Source: Dipylidium caninum
Taxonomy: Eukaryota; Platyhelminthes; Cestoda; Cyclophyllidea; Dipylidiidae
Length of the DNA: 64,000 nt
Assembly (NCBI GenBank): GCA_017562135.1
Contig: QEYB01000026.1
Location: 124,001 to 188,000, forward strand
Direction of reading: 5' to 3'
Part shown: one piece after another, positions 50,301-62,578 of the stretch
Numbering within the stretch: the first letter of the stretch is position 1
How the letters are laid out: each line of letters starts with the position of its first letter
The notes under the pieces: generated by a model
Databases searched by the model: none
The model's input: the letters and a program-made list of their open reading frames with translations, nothing else
Told to the model about the DNA's origin: nothing
Made by a program: the position numbers and the translations under genes

Positions 50301-53300
50301 GCCCCTCGTCAGGCCTGGCGACGTTGGTTCTGTGTACACGGTCTGCGAGGTGGAGAGTGTAAGTTTAAGGGGCTCTTCTGATCCTTGCACAATTGCCCTT
50401 GACAGAGGCTCGGGTCCCACCTGCAGTTTCTTGCCCTGTGTTGCCATCGGTAGAGGATCACAACTGAACTCGTCTGTGGCAGGAGGTGGCGCAGACATGA
50501 CCACAGGCTCTGGTGTCGGAGGTTTGATGATAATCGGTTCGGGTTCTGTCCAGATGGCCTGAGACTGGCCCACAGCCAAAGGCGTTGGTTTCGCTTCTGC
50601 ATATATCGTCTGTGAGACATCTGCACTCAGTGATTGCGGCGCGACTTGCAACTTCTTCCCCACCGTCTCGACAGGTCGACATTGGGCAAAGCCCCTCGTC
50701 ACTGGCACGTTGGTTCTGTGTACCCGGTCTGTGAGGTGGAGAGTGCCATTTTGACGGGCTCTTCTGGTCCTTGCACAACTGCCGTCGACAGAGGCTCGGG
50801 TCCCACCTGCAGTTTCTTGCCCTGTGTTGCCATCGGTAGAGGATCACAACTGAACTCGTCTGTGGCAGGAGGTGGCGCAGACATGACCACAGGCTCTGGT
50901 GTCGGAGGTTTGATGATAATCGGTTCGGGTTCTGTCCAGATGGCCTGAGATTGGCCCACAACCAAAGGCGTTGGTTTCGCTTCTGCATATATCGTCTGTG
51001 AGACATCTGCACTCAGTGATTGCGGGACGACTTGGATGTTCTTGCTCCTCATTTCCGGTCCCTGGTAGGCGTCGCACGTGAAATCTCTCATTTCCTTAAT
51101 TGGTGTTGCATACACTGGAGTTACCTCCTGCTTAAGCATGATTGGTGGCGATTCTTCCCATATAGATTGTGCAACCTCAACCGCCAGTGTCTGAGGTGCG
51201 TAACCTGGAGTTTCTTTCCGACTGTCCCAATTCCTCTAGACTGAGCGCTGTACAATTCGTACAATGGTAGTTTCGGTTCTATGTACAATGCCTGTGCCAC
51301 TGATATTGCCAGGGGCTCGGGACCCACTTGCAGTATTTTACCAAATTTTTCAAGTTCCTTCACTTGAGCATTCACGTGTTCATAAAGGGCTAATTTGGCC
51401 TCGGTATAGATGGTTTGCGTAATCGACGTGGACAAGGGTCCAGGAGACACTTGAAGCTTTTTCCCGAACATTTCGATTTGGAGAGGATCACAACTGAACT
51501 CGTCTGTGGCAGGAGGTGGCGCAGACATGACCACAGGCTCTGGTGTCGGAGGTTTGATGATAATCGGTTCGGGTTCTGTCCAGATGGCCTGAGACTGGCC
51601 CACAGCCAAAGGCGTTGGTTTCGCTTCTGCATATATCGTCTGTGAGACATCTGAACTCAGTGATTGCGGCGCGACTTGCAACTTCTTTCCAATCATTTGT
51701 GGGTTCTTCGCCGCATCGCACGAAAAGTCTTTTCTTTCAGAGTGGGTCGCTTTATGTGTTTCGGCGGCTCCTTTTTGCAGTATTGTCAGTTTTTTCTCGA
51801 CGAGCATTGTCTGCGTTGTCATTTCAGCCTTTTTTATTGTTTCTGTATGGACAGCCTTTCCTTCCCTTTTTTCTGTCTCCGTTTGTTTCTCTTCTGTCCT
51901 CATTTTTTTTGTTGTTTGACGTGTATTTAATTGCGTTATTGAGTATGGTTCAGGATTTACTTGTGACTTTTTTTCTAATTTTTCTCTCTTTTCTACTTGG
52001 GACCCGGTTTCCACTGTTGTGCCAAATATTGGATCACATCCGTTGTCTATTCCAGTTGGTGGTGGAGCTGCCATTACTAGAGGAACGGGTGTGGGAGCGT
52101 TTATCTTTATCAGTTCAGATTCTTCCCACTGCGATTGAACAACTTCCACTGCCATTGCTTCAGGTGTTATTTGAAGATTTTTCTCTAATGTTTCTGTCGG
52201 TTTATATTGTGTAGACGAATCGTCTCCACATATCATAGATTGACACGTAAAGGTTGCGAGGGAATCGCTAATGTTAACCTGAAGCTTTTTACCCCAAGTT
52301 TCAGGTACACTAATAACGTCTGATTGAGTGCTTTTGGTGGCAATTTCAGTGGTTTTGGGTGCGTCACAACAGAAATCTTCGAAGATTGTCGGTGGTGCCG
52401 AGTGCTGTAGTATAGGAATCGACGCCATAATGGGTTCTGGCTCTGGTTCTGGGGTTGTTTGTGTTTGACCAACAGATAACTTTTCTGTTAAATCCACTTG
52501 AAGTTTTTTTGCTTGTGGTGACTTTGGCATGAGTGAAACCTCAGCCCCACCGATTCTTACTGCGCTAGGCATTTGTATCGTAACCTGTAGTTTCTTTTGA
52601 CTCGTATCTGGACTGCGTTGGCAGCTTGCATAAGCAAATTCTATCGGGTTTAATGTTCCGCAAGTTGTGTCTATCATCTCCGGCTCAAATTGTAATTTTT
52701 TGCCTTGCACTTGTGGTGTTGACTGTACTGTTACTACTTCCATGGGTTCACTCTTTTGAACAGCCACGTTAAAAGTTTCTCTAGGCAATGGAGCCTCGGT
52801 GTAAATGTTTGGCTCTTTTACCGGTTCAATAATAATCGGATCCTCTCGCACCTCTACCTGCACTTTCTTTGACGCGTGTGCAGGTTTGATCATCGTATCA
52901 CAAATCACATCATAATGAGGTTTCGAAAGTGTTTCCACACGAATTCGCCGTACCGCCTGGTCAGTGGGAACATAAACTTGCACTTTTTTATTATCACGAT
53001 GAACAGCCGAATGGATTTGGAGCTCGGCGATTGCAACTTCAGGCATGGGAGCTCTGCTTTGAGAAACTTCGGCTACCGCCGCCTCCGACACTTTCCCGAA
53101 AACCTGTACCGCATACCGCCCGATAGGAATTTCACGGGTTTCAGTCACAGATCTGTAAACTGGTAGACGCGACGTCTGTAAACTACTTTCACCAATAGAA
53201 CGAAGTCTGTGAGTCTGTTGAACGGACATAACGTTAGCGTAAGTGTTTTGAATATTTCTGTTCTTAGAAAATTCTTCACATACTACTACATTTTCTGCCT

Positions 53301-56300
53301 TGATCTGATTTAAGTTGACCGAATGTTCTACTTCCATTCCACTATCTGTGATAATAGGAGGGCTGTATGACTGAATACAAGCGTTCCTCCTTAAAGTTAG
53401 GGGATCATCAACTGTTTGCATTGTGGCATGGTAGGGTCTGCGTGATGTCCCATTGTGTATATTGTACTCCGGCACCGTATTCACAAGGGCAACATCTATG
53501 GGTTGTGCATCAACCTGATTTACTTTCTCGAATAAATCAGGGAGGCTGCCTGTTTGAAAACGAGCGGTACGTCTGTCTACTGGTTGAGTTGTCACATTTG
53601 AAGTTCGAGTTGTATGAGGCACATTGGGAAAAGATGGGGCTTCGATAGAATAAGCTCGGCGTCGACGCAGGCGGGTATCGTAACGACCGCCTTTGACCCT
53701 AATTCCCATACGTGGATTGGTAATGTAGACGGCATTTGTTGATTCTTGATTTAAACTTGAATAACACTCCTCGGTGCTTTTGTATTCAATTATAGGAGAA
53801 TCCAATATAGGGCTGCTTCCTTCTGATATGTAAGAGTTTCTTTTAGCAGGCTCAATATACAAGTTTTCACGGTGGGTTGTTTGCATCGATGCTCCTGTTA
53901 CCTCCCAACTCATTATTTTTGAGGCCTCCGCTGCCACCATAGATTTTCTGCTGTACCAATCCGGGTGTCCAACTTGTGCCTGAATGTCTCGACGTCGCGG
54001 GGGTATCGGCCTAATAATATCTGGGAATCCAATTGGACTACATTTACGTTCTCTTGTTATGGTACCAATTTGTGTCGAAGACATCATGTGATTGCCGACT
54101 GCGGAGCGGGACTGGTGTGTCGGACGAGCCCATTTCCTCGTTTGTGAGAAGGAATCCGCCAGTTCGCCGGTCCTCGATCTTCCAGTTTGCACCCGTTTAC
54201 ATACCAAATGACATACATTTGACACTGTGTTCATTTCACAGAAAGCCTCCTCATTGATTTCAAAGATTCCGTCAGGAGTTTCCATGTCTGCGTAACTTAA
54301 TAAGGCTCTTGACTCAACATCTCCTTTACCTATGGGCGGCCCTAAAATGTCCACTTGGCAACACAAATTACTCCTTTTATTAAGTGCAGGGAATCCGCAT
54401 TGAACACGCTTGCAAATACGATTTTCGTTGATTTCTGATTGAACATATCCATACAGGACGGGATATCGATGCTCAGAAGCGCTAAATATTTGTTCATCCT
54501 CTCTTTCAATACCCGAGTCTCCGCCTTTCTGACAGGCGGGACAAAAATGAAGAAGAGCGCGAATTGGGCTTACGGACGTAGTTTGAGTTATCAAGCCAAG
54601 TTGAGTGCAGGTATGAACTTGTACCACTGGCGGTTTTCTCGATAGTGTCGATGCTGACTTCGCCCTCCGTCCATCACTTTTCTTATTCCTATCTTTTATT
54701 GCTTCACGCCCACGACGTTTCACAACACTTTTCATGTCTTCAGTTACATAACATTCCTCAGAGCATGAGGAATATGAAATATCGGCTTGCGTAGACGACT
54801 CTTTACCATAGGGTCCAATCTGAGTCATGGCACATCGTTGAACCGGCTGTCTAAGTGTATTCAGTTGAACGGCCTTATTTTTAGGTTCTCCTCTCCGTAT
54901 TATTTTTCCCGGTGATTCCGTTGTAGAAGATGTATCTTGATACTGCGTCTCAGCCGATCTGCACTCACTACCGATTTGTACCATTGCGTCTAAGAGATGG
55001 GTGTTTTGGCTCCTGGCCCGTTTCCCACTTGGCTTCCCTTTTTTATTCACTTTGAATTTAAAATCAAATGGCTGACTTCTGCTACGGTACGTTGGATGCG
55101 TTTGGAAATGACTTATTTGTGGCCTCTCAGACGGACTTTCCGCAAATCCGCTTAATTGCTTTACAAGGTCGGTCAGTTGTGCCTGACTGTCAGCGGTTAT
55201 TCGCCTAAAAACGGATACTCAATCTGTTTCCCAAGTTTACCATCATTCCACAATTCGAACGCCTACTATCATAACAAAGAATGAGTTTTAATAAAAAATG
55301 CCTATTGGAACACGTTCATAGAAAATTCAACTCATCGAAGCGATTTATGATGCTTAATTACTTTATTTTCAGACACAAACTTACAGGTATGTATGACCTT
55401 AAACATCGGGAAAGGAAACATCAAAAATATAGTTTTATGGGACCATTTAATTTATAATAACGTAGCCAGCTAAAGTTGGTCGACAGATAAAAGCGTTCGA
55501 GTGACTTTTAAAAGACGAAATTATTCGGCAAACATACCTTAGATGTTCAACCATCTTCGCAATGCGGTTTTGTTCATTTGTTACCTCTTTCAAACAATCC
55601 TCTATGTACTCATTAAGTCGTTTTCCCTCTTCTTGCATCAATTCCACTGCCATGAGGTGATCTTGAAACCGTAACAAGGGGGCCCGAAGACGCACTAAAT
55701 CGGAGTCTCTTAGGACAACACCTTCTTCACTGCTTTGCTCTAGACAAAGAGGTTCAAATTCCCTATTGAGTACTGCATACAAGAGTTGCCTCTAGTTCTT
55801 CGAATGTTTGCAGTTAAGACCGTGCAGAATATTGCATATTTCCCACTCTTTACCACGAAATAGAGACATCAAGAATGTGGATTTGTTAATACTCATTATT
55901 CTTCACAGCCATTAAGACGAACCTCAAGAACCGATGAGTAGGTACCCAAGATGGAAAATAAGGGAAGCCTTACGCAAATGTAGATACTCATCGAAAGTTC
56001 TTATTAATGGTAATTGGAGAAATATAGTAAAAAATACTTGCTTTTCGTGACGGTGATGTTTCGTTGGAAGTTTTCTAAGACCCTTTTAAGTTTTCCGTCG
56101 TCATCTATGGACATCATGAGGTTTTGTTTTATATCCGTTACTAAATCGGTCAGCAGTTCTTGTTTGGCGCAGGTGGCCTATGCGAAAAGGCATTTAATAT
56201 TTGTAATATTGTCATAATAAATATTTTTCTCGAGGTTGTTGTGCGTGTATTCAGGTTCTTCCATGCCAATTCTTGGCGTTAATTCGTTTGAGATGTTTAC

Positions 56301-59300
56301 TGAGTTTTCTTTCACATAAAATCCACTTTTTTCAAGAAACAATAAGTGTACTTGTTATGTTAACCAAGGTTCACCATGTAAATCTCCACATGTATGAAGT
56401 TACACTACGTGGTTTTTCAAGTATTTCATGTAAACGGTAAGTACCTTGACAAAGGCGACACTATCGCCTGCTTTAATCAGTTTACCTTTTACTAGCACAC
56501 TACATGAGATACTTTGGTTAGGAATTAAAAAATTATGAGAGGCAAAACATACGTATCACTCACTTTCTTTGCCGCGAGTTGTGACACAAGGTCGATATAT
56601 TCAAGGTAAAGTCTTTGGCGGAAGAGTCGAATGATTTCTAGCCAAGTATCTTTGCATTTTTGCTCAAGTCTACGAGAATCCCATTAATAAAACGAATTTG
56701 TTAATTCAACAGAACGAAAACTGCCAACTATGAAAATGGTATAAGTCTTGCATAATTCTTATGTGTCAAATTCCTTTTGTCTGCAACTAAAATTTCTACA
56801 TCCACAAGCGTAATTCAGTAATCATTTATAGAATGTGGTGTCAAAAAATGCCTCCCAAGTAGTTGTTTCCATTGCTGTTCGAGTCTGCTCCAACCACTCA
56901 ATACTCAAATGTAACAAGTAGAAACTAAAGGACAAACAAATTGTGATTTGACACCAGCAAAGAGAATGGCATTTCTTACACAATTGCCCTCTCCGTCGCC
57001 CTTGTATCTTGCCCTGTAACCCAGAAACAGATTGAGGGCACCTCCACGATCCCTGTGGAGGCTTGAACTCGCCATAGGTGTGTGTCCTTTTGGTTATCAA
57101 TTAAACGGAGTATTTCTCCTTGCTGAATCCGGTAATCGGGGCCTGTGAGACTAACTAGTGCCCGCACCATAACGGGGCCGTCGTGTGTCTCTGGCACACT
57201 CATGGTAATTTCTCCATCGCTTACTCCTCCCAGTCTCAGACGCATCGGAACTACTGATTCGCTTCTTTCCACCAAAGCAACGCAACGACTCCATAGACTT
57301 CGCATGCTTTCTAGTTGTTCCTTAACGTCGAAAACAAATTGTGAAATGTAAAGATCCAAGCACAAATCTATTTTTAACTGTCTACCACCTCTACAACCAA
57401 GCATGAGACACATTTGCTTTTAAAATGTCTGAACTCAAATTGCTCACCAACGACGTGAAGTGCCTGTTCCTAAGTCAATCTGAGTTTACACAGAAATCAT
57501 CACTTCCTAAACAGCTACACTTCAGAAATAAATAAGTGAGGAAATTGATGCTCCTATTAGGTTACACCGTGTAGCCGAGCCTCACTGTTCGAACTGATTA
57601 GGTAGACCATGTAAGCCAGGTGGAAGACACTTCCGTCGTAGGAACATTTTATTCATTCAGCGTCACATGCTCTTTTTTTCGCCTCTATGGTGTAAATTTC
57701 TACCCTGTCGTAGATAAGCATCATTAACTGATTCACTCGGAAGGTCTTATATTACAATTGCGCTTCTTCCGGAACTATCTAAGATCTTCCACAGGTATTT
57801 ATGTAGGCTTGCTACAAGGTGCCCCACTATTCGGTGCAGTTTAGTCCGCAGTCTGTTTTAACGAACAACATTTTATGCTGAAGAGGGAAACGTGTGGAAC
57901 AAGAGTTTGCTGATTAAAGCACGTCATAAATAATTTGTAATAGAACGAGTCCATATCGGAGAAATGACTCTAATAGTCTTTTTACATGGGGGTTTTTTGC
58001 AATTATGTATGAATACTTAAATTACACAGTTTTTAATACTTAGTATGACAGTTAAGTAACATTATTTAACCACAAATATGTGTTCTGACTAAAATATTTT
58101 TAAACGAGCTTAGCAATAGAGTAATTCAACAGATTAAGCCCAGTTTGCGAGTTTCTCCTTGTTCGATCCTAATGTTTCTGAAATATCCACTTTCAGTAAG
58201 CCCTAAGGCAGTAGCAAATTAATGATGAGTGGAGGTACTATTTTGGGGTCGATGATCTGAGTTTGAAAAAATTGTTCTCCCTACTAAATTCCCAACTAAT
58301 TTTCGTGGTCAACTCAACTGAGTACAATGAAGGTCGTCCCAGAAGTGTCAGTGTGCCCAAAAGCCACAACCTGCATTCTCAAACACAAGCGTGCCCAGTG
58401 CATGCGCATCATAGTTTAATGTTGAAGAATGCCCTTTATGCATGGGGAAGAATGTTAATAACGATCCATTCCGCTAAACTATCTTCAAATTACTGCAATA
58501 AATGCTTCGCCAATTTATTTCTCAAGATTATGACTCTAGTAATATCCCCACGTAAACACTAATGCCAGAAAACCTCTACTATTGAGGAAGCCGTTGTATA
58601 TACTCACCCTCAAATCATTTGCGGTTTTGGTGGCATCTCTGAAATTTCGTTCTTGATCTGTTGCTGTCTGTTGACGACGTTGCGCTATTTTCAGTTGTTT
58701 TCCCAGTTTCGCTTCCACTTCATTTGCTTCGTGGAAGAACTAAAAAAGGGCAAGATGACAGTTCGGGATCTCGTAAGTCTATAAACGTACTTCATGATAT
58801 TCGGCAGAGGTTTTAATGTGGATCTGTGCCAATGCTGCCAATTGGTCTACATAGTCCCAACAACTCTTTACGTTGTCTGTCAGGGTCTGAAACATAAAGA
58901 AACTCCTGCTTAGTCAAAATTGTTCTATTACACTTACGATTGCTTTCAGTGGATAGAGTTAGCATTTAAAATGACTCTAAGAGTAGATTACAGCCATTTC
59001 CTCACCTTGTAACTGAAAACATTTTTATGTAGTGCCTGGGGGTCGCTCAGTTCGATGGAGCGTTCAGCAAAGTGGACTGCTACATCCGTGACGTATCGCT
59101 CGAGTTCGGAGATTCCAGTTAGGTATTCCAAACACTTTGTATTTTGATTGAGTTCAACCTACGTTGGACACGTAACATTAAGCAAAAAAGGTATATCCTA
59201 CCCCCACGAGAGAGGCAAGGTGAGGTAGATTGGTATTGCGCATGTTGGGTGACGACAGTTCCGCTTCAATCTCTCGCAGTTCTCGGAGCAGGTGTTCTTG

Positions 59301-59944
59301 ACGTCGACGCTCTTCATCGAGAGCACCAAAATTTACGCCCACATTCATCTCCGCCCTTAACTAACAGATGGACAAAAATAATAGTTTAAAGTAATAGGCA
59401 TTTCTAAATCATGAGGCCTTTTGAGGGAACTGGAAACAAGCCTAAAAAATTATTTTAATTGCTCAATCTGCCAGCTTTCACCGAGTCTCAAGGAAATAAA
59501 TTTTGCATCGAAAAGCGTGTTAACGTTTATCTCTTGCGAATCCATTTAAGACAGTGGTTATTTGAAATTGGACGAAATAAGCCTAACGAAGTAGTTAAAT
59601 CCCTTTAAACAACTCTGGTCAAAGGAAAAATTGTGTTTACTTGAAACGTGAGATCCGGAATCCTGAGAGGAAGATAAATTACGAGGATATAATGTAAATT
59701 GCGGTATTAGATGTTTGTGTCGAAGCAACTCTTTGGTGTGCACAAGAAGCCTCATCATACTTAACCTGAAGCCTCAGCTTTCCAAAACTCTAAGGTATAA
59801 CGTCAATAATTTGAAAGACAACTTAGGGAAAGTTATTAAAGGAGGCATTTAAAGCGGTATGGTGAATGGCAGGTTATTTCTGAGGCATAATTTTTGTAGA
59901 GTTTACCTTAAATTCTTGGAGACATTTCTCCAGAACTTCGACAT
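43652..59944 (-). CDS. Plakin-family cytolinker gene B (5' end not found)
   Basis: This is the tandem paralogue of gene A. Proposed exons: 59944-59907, 59360-59202, 59158-59006, 58886-58791, 58739-58608, 57320-56980, 56669-56564, 56177-56038, 55789-55538, 55204-43652. The exons before the tail keep frame and encode spectrin-like helices (HLLRELREIEAEL, ISELERYV) and the SH3 (VSLTGPDYRI...VEVPSICFWV). The 11.5-kb tail exon encodes TQIG/TQLG motifs, diverged GKKLQV repeats, a homogeneous 390-bp array and a C-terminal module. The longest uninterrupted frame starts inside this exon and runs 1,309 codons. Frame breaks occur near 51195 and 45640 and repeatedly inside the array. The donor at 56037 and the acceptor at 55790 are the least certain junctions. 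Function as a cytoskeletal linker is inferred from the plakin SH3 and helical region; the tail has no known role. Confidence 0.85.
46120..51030 (-). repeat. 390-bp (130-codon) coding tandem array of plakin B
   Basis: The box encoding GKKLQV-APQSLS starts at plus positions 46353, 46740, 47132, 47521, 47912, 48301, 48692, 49083, 49471, 49861, 50249 and 50639, with a degenerate copy at 51025. Spacings are 386-392. Each unit encodes two GKKLQV motifs, a QTIYAEAKP segment, PIIIKPPTPEPVVMSAPPPA, an FSCDPLPMATQ box and TRGFAQCRPVET. Copies differ at few bases, so the amplification or homogenisation is recent. At least two subtypes exist: VVQGPEEP with TGYTEP, and IVQGSEEP with TVYTEP (the latter at about 49.55-50.4 kb). 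Confidence 0.95.
51031..53000 (-). repeat. Diverged GKKLQV repeats of plakin B, with one array-like unit
   Basis: Single copies differ in sequence and length: GKKLQFEPEMID, KKLQVTIQMP, GKKLQVNISDSL, EKNLQITPEAM, GKILQVGPEPLA. One copy at about 51480-51690 is nearly identical to the array core but is separated from the array by about 450 bp of different repeats. A Lys/Glu/Thr-rich linker (51720-51960) interrupts the series. Confidence 0.8.
53000..55050 (-). repeat. S/T-TQ-(I/L)-G motif region of plakin B
   Basis: The proximal tail has MVQIGSE, AMTQIGPYG, CTQLGLITQ, SSTQIGTIT and related motifs. It aligns in order with the gene A region, including the KRVQCGFPALNKRSNLCCQ block (KRVQSGYPCLTNRVNLYCQ in A). 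Confidence 0.7.
56980..57320 (-). other. Plakin SH3-encoding exon of gene B
   Basis: It reads SESVVPMRLRLGG, VMVRALVSLTGPDYRI, LRLIDNQKDTHLWRV and GIVEVPSICFWV. The acceptor is GTTAAG and the donor GTAAGA. It is phase-compatible with the neighbouring 106-bp exon, as in gene A. Confidence 0.85.
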
Positions 59945-61023
59945 CTAGAAAACATGAAAGGTTTTGTCAACGCATAACCCAGCCATAATTAGTAAAAAAA
60001 ACGTGACAGATGATTATGCTAATCTCGAAATTCTCTGTAATTTAATTAGCCCCGGACTAACACCCCATTTAATTTATTGCTCCCTTAGCAAAAATTGACA
60101 TCCCTCCACACCAATCTCACTAGTTTTGTTCAAGGGCCAATGGGTATCACAATAATTTGAGGGGTTTAGTTAGAGAGACCAGATATGCGACGTCGTAGAT
60201 ACTTTTTCCTCTGTTAATGGCCCTACGCATAGTATGCTTATTATATTCTCCTGAAATAGTGGAAAGATTAACGCCAACTACTCATCATTGGCGTCGAATT
60301 TCAACCGAACCCTTCTTATTATTATTCATGAATACATTTCCCTACCATTTGCAATATACCTGGAGCCTCTTAAATAGAAAATAGTATTTTTACGTAAGGT
60401 GGTAAATGAAGAGCGCCACCAAATACCCTTTTACGTTTTACGTTTGCCGTGCCTCACACCCTTTCGGCAAGAGTGCATGCGTGTTAGGGCACGTATCACT
60501 TCACCTACTGGTTGTGAGCTCGTGCCGCAATCGAGTGCCCATTTGGTGTCCGAGGGCTAGAAGAGGATCCCCCATGGCACCACCATTCATGGTATGCGTC
60601 CCACGAAGACTGCACGAACAGTCGAGAATATGGCACTCATGCGAATGATGCGCGTGCCTTTCTGGCCGTAACGCACTGCAGGCTCACACGCTTCCGGCAA
60701 TGAGTCTCCTGCTTGCGGCAAATCACGTTGTTTCAGTGGATTCAACCGATTAGAGTGTTATAGAAAGGGAGCTTTCCAACAAAAAAAAGATATCTTCGGA
60801 AAGAAGGGGGAGAACAGCAGCGATAGTAGCCTAGTCGGGCCCTTCACTCAACCTTAACTGAAATAACCTCTTTGGCATAAAATTGATGACCAACGGGAGA
60901 AGCGACAATTCCCATAGGTGATAATCGGATTTTGAAATTCAAATTAAGGGCAGTAAGCGCATGTAAGCCCACCAAATGCATGCACTTCTACACCATTCTC
61001 TTTCTGACACAACGCCACGTCTA

Positions 61024-61024
<1 letters not shown>

Positions 61025-61056
<32 letters not shown>
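61025..61056. repeat. (CA)n microsatellite
   Basis: Sixteen perfect AC dinucleotides lie about 1.1 kb upstream of the first recognised plakin B exon. Confidence 0.92.
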
Positions 61057-61057
<1 letters not shown>

Positions 61058-62536
61058 GCACGTACGGCGAGGTCATTAGTTTCGTGATGGTGTCCTATGC
61101 CGCGGCCCCAGTGTTCCTCTTTTATGCAGGGGCACGGGAGCACTCACTTTCGGAGACGACTGCAAGACGCCCTTGTATGCTCCAAGCTGCTTCGCGCGCC
61201 AGAACGCCCTGCCATCGGCAAGACCCCATCTCTCTTGTGGCACTTTTTCGTCAGTGAGTGCAAGGCCTACATGTTTGCTGATGATCGTCCTATGCTAATG
61301 CTACCACCGGATGAGATGTCGAATTGGAGGGAGGGGACTACCCCTGCTGCAGTAGGCAGTACCCACCACCAAGGCCTCATGGTAATCTACTCCGAAAAAT
61401 GCCAAACATGACTGCAAACCCCTCAGCGAGGCTCGCGTGAGTAGGCTATGTGGTGGCTTGAAGAAATGGCATTCGAGTGCACGTTTGTTGAAATGACATC
61501 CACTTCGATGAGCATGTGCGATCAGAGGACATAGCCATTTGTTGCAAGGAGTCTCGCGGTCGTGTTCGAGGGGTTACACATTCCCATCCTAGTAATGTTT
61601 CGGATATCAGAGACTAAGTAGAGGGGTTGACGCCGCTCCCTCAAGGAGGCCGCAACCGGAAGGGTAGCGGAGTCACACTTGCGTAGGAGCGTGAAGCTCG
61701 CCCTCTAGAACGCGGCGTGGCTTGCCATCGCTCCGTCATTCGGCCTCTACTTCGTACCAAACTGGCTGAAATTTCATCAACGCGCGGTTCTGCCGCATAA
61801 CATGCTGTGGTGTTAATGTGTGCGTCCTTGTGTGCATTAAACCACTGGGAGGGTTTGAACAAAATACTGGGTTAATTGGGTAAGTTTTGTAAGCAGGCAA
61901 AAAGGCGTGCTGAACACGACACTTCCTCATTCCTCTGTCAAGTGCTGCAATTCCGTCAACAGAGAAGAGCGTGTTAAGTGAAGCTTAATGGAAGGAACGA
62001 GAAGACGTGACTAACCTCCACGATTGGCCATCGCGTTGGCAAGCTGAGTCGGTCTCTCCTCTTGCAGAATGTGAGCCTAAAGGCGAAAGTCTCCTCTCCT
62101 TCGTAGAGTTTGTTAGAGGAAGGGTTCTTTGTGCTATCCCCTAAGTCTTATATGCAGTATTGGCGTGGAAGCGTGGTCCCAATTGAGAAAAGCGGCGAAT
62201 AGAAAAGGCTCTCTCACTGTTCGCGTGTACGGATGTGGGTTAACGAAGACGGAGAGATGTCGTACGAAAGTAGGGGATATCGAAAGAGCAAGTGGTTAAT
62301 GCCGCTTCTACACGTCACCTGGTGAGAGCAGTGCAAAAGGACTTCGCCTCAATTGGCTCTCAACACGGCGTTGCACCTGTTAGCCCCGACGATTGGCTCG
62401 AGGTGCCAGTGTGCAGCCTCGTCTTGTGCGGCGGTCTTTCCACAACCCGCGATTGTACGCGCAGTGTTAAGTGCACGCCTTCTACAGCCTTGATTGCGCA
62501 ACAGGAGAGGTGTACGAGTTTGCGTGAGGTCAATGT

Positions 62537-62578
62537 CCTCACGACCTCACGACCTGACGACCTCACGACCTCACGACG
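62537..62578. repeat. Short minisatellite of a 10-bp CCTCACGA-type unit
   Basis: The 10-mer CTCACGAC plus AC/CT spacing recurs about four times with one variant (CTGACGAC). It is non-coding as far as can be seen. Confidence 0.7.

Noticed and set aside
46123..50948. Series of plus-strand open frames of about 105 codons across the array
   Set aside because: They recur once per unit as exact shadows of the minus-strand repeat and match no family.
46120..51030. Regular repeats considered as CRISPR or satellite DNA
   Set aside because: Units are 390 bp, coding, without spacer structure, and lie inside a plakin exon of a eukaryote.
61097..61411. FADD motif (YMFADDRPMLM) resembling a LINE reverse transcriptase box
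   Set aside because: Single motif in a 104-codon frame without neighbouring RT motifs; at most a decayed remnant.
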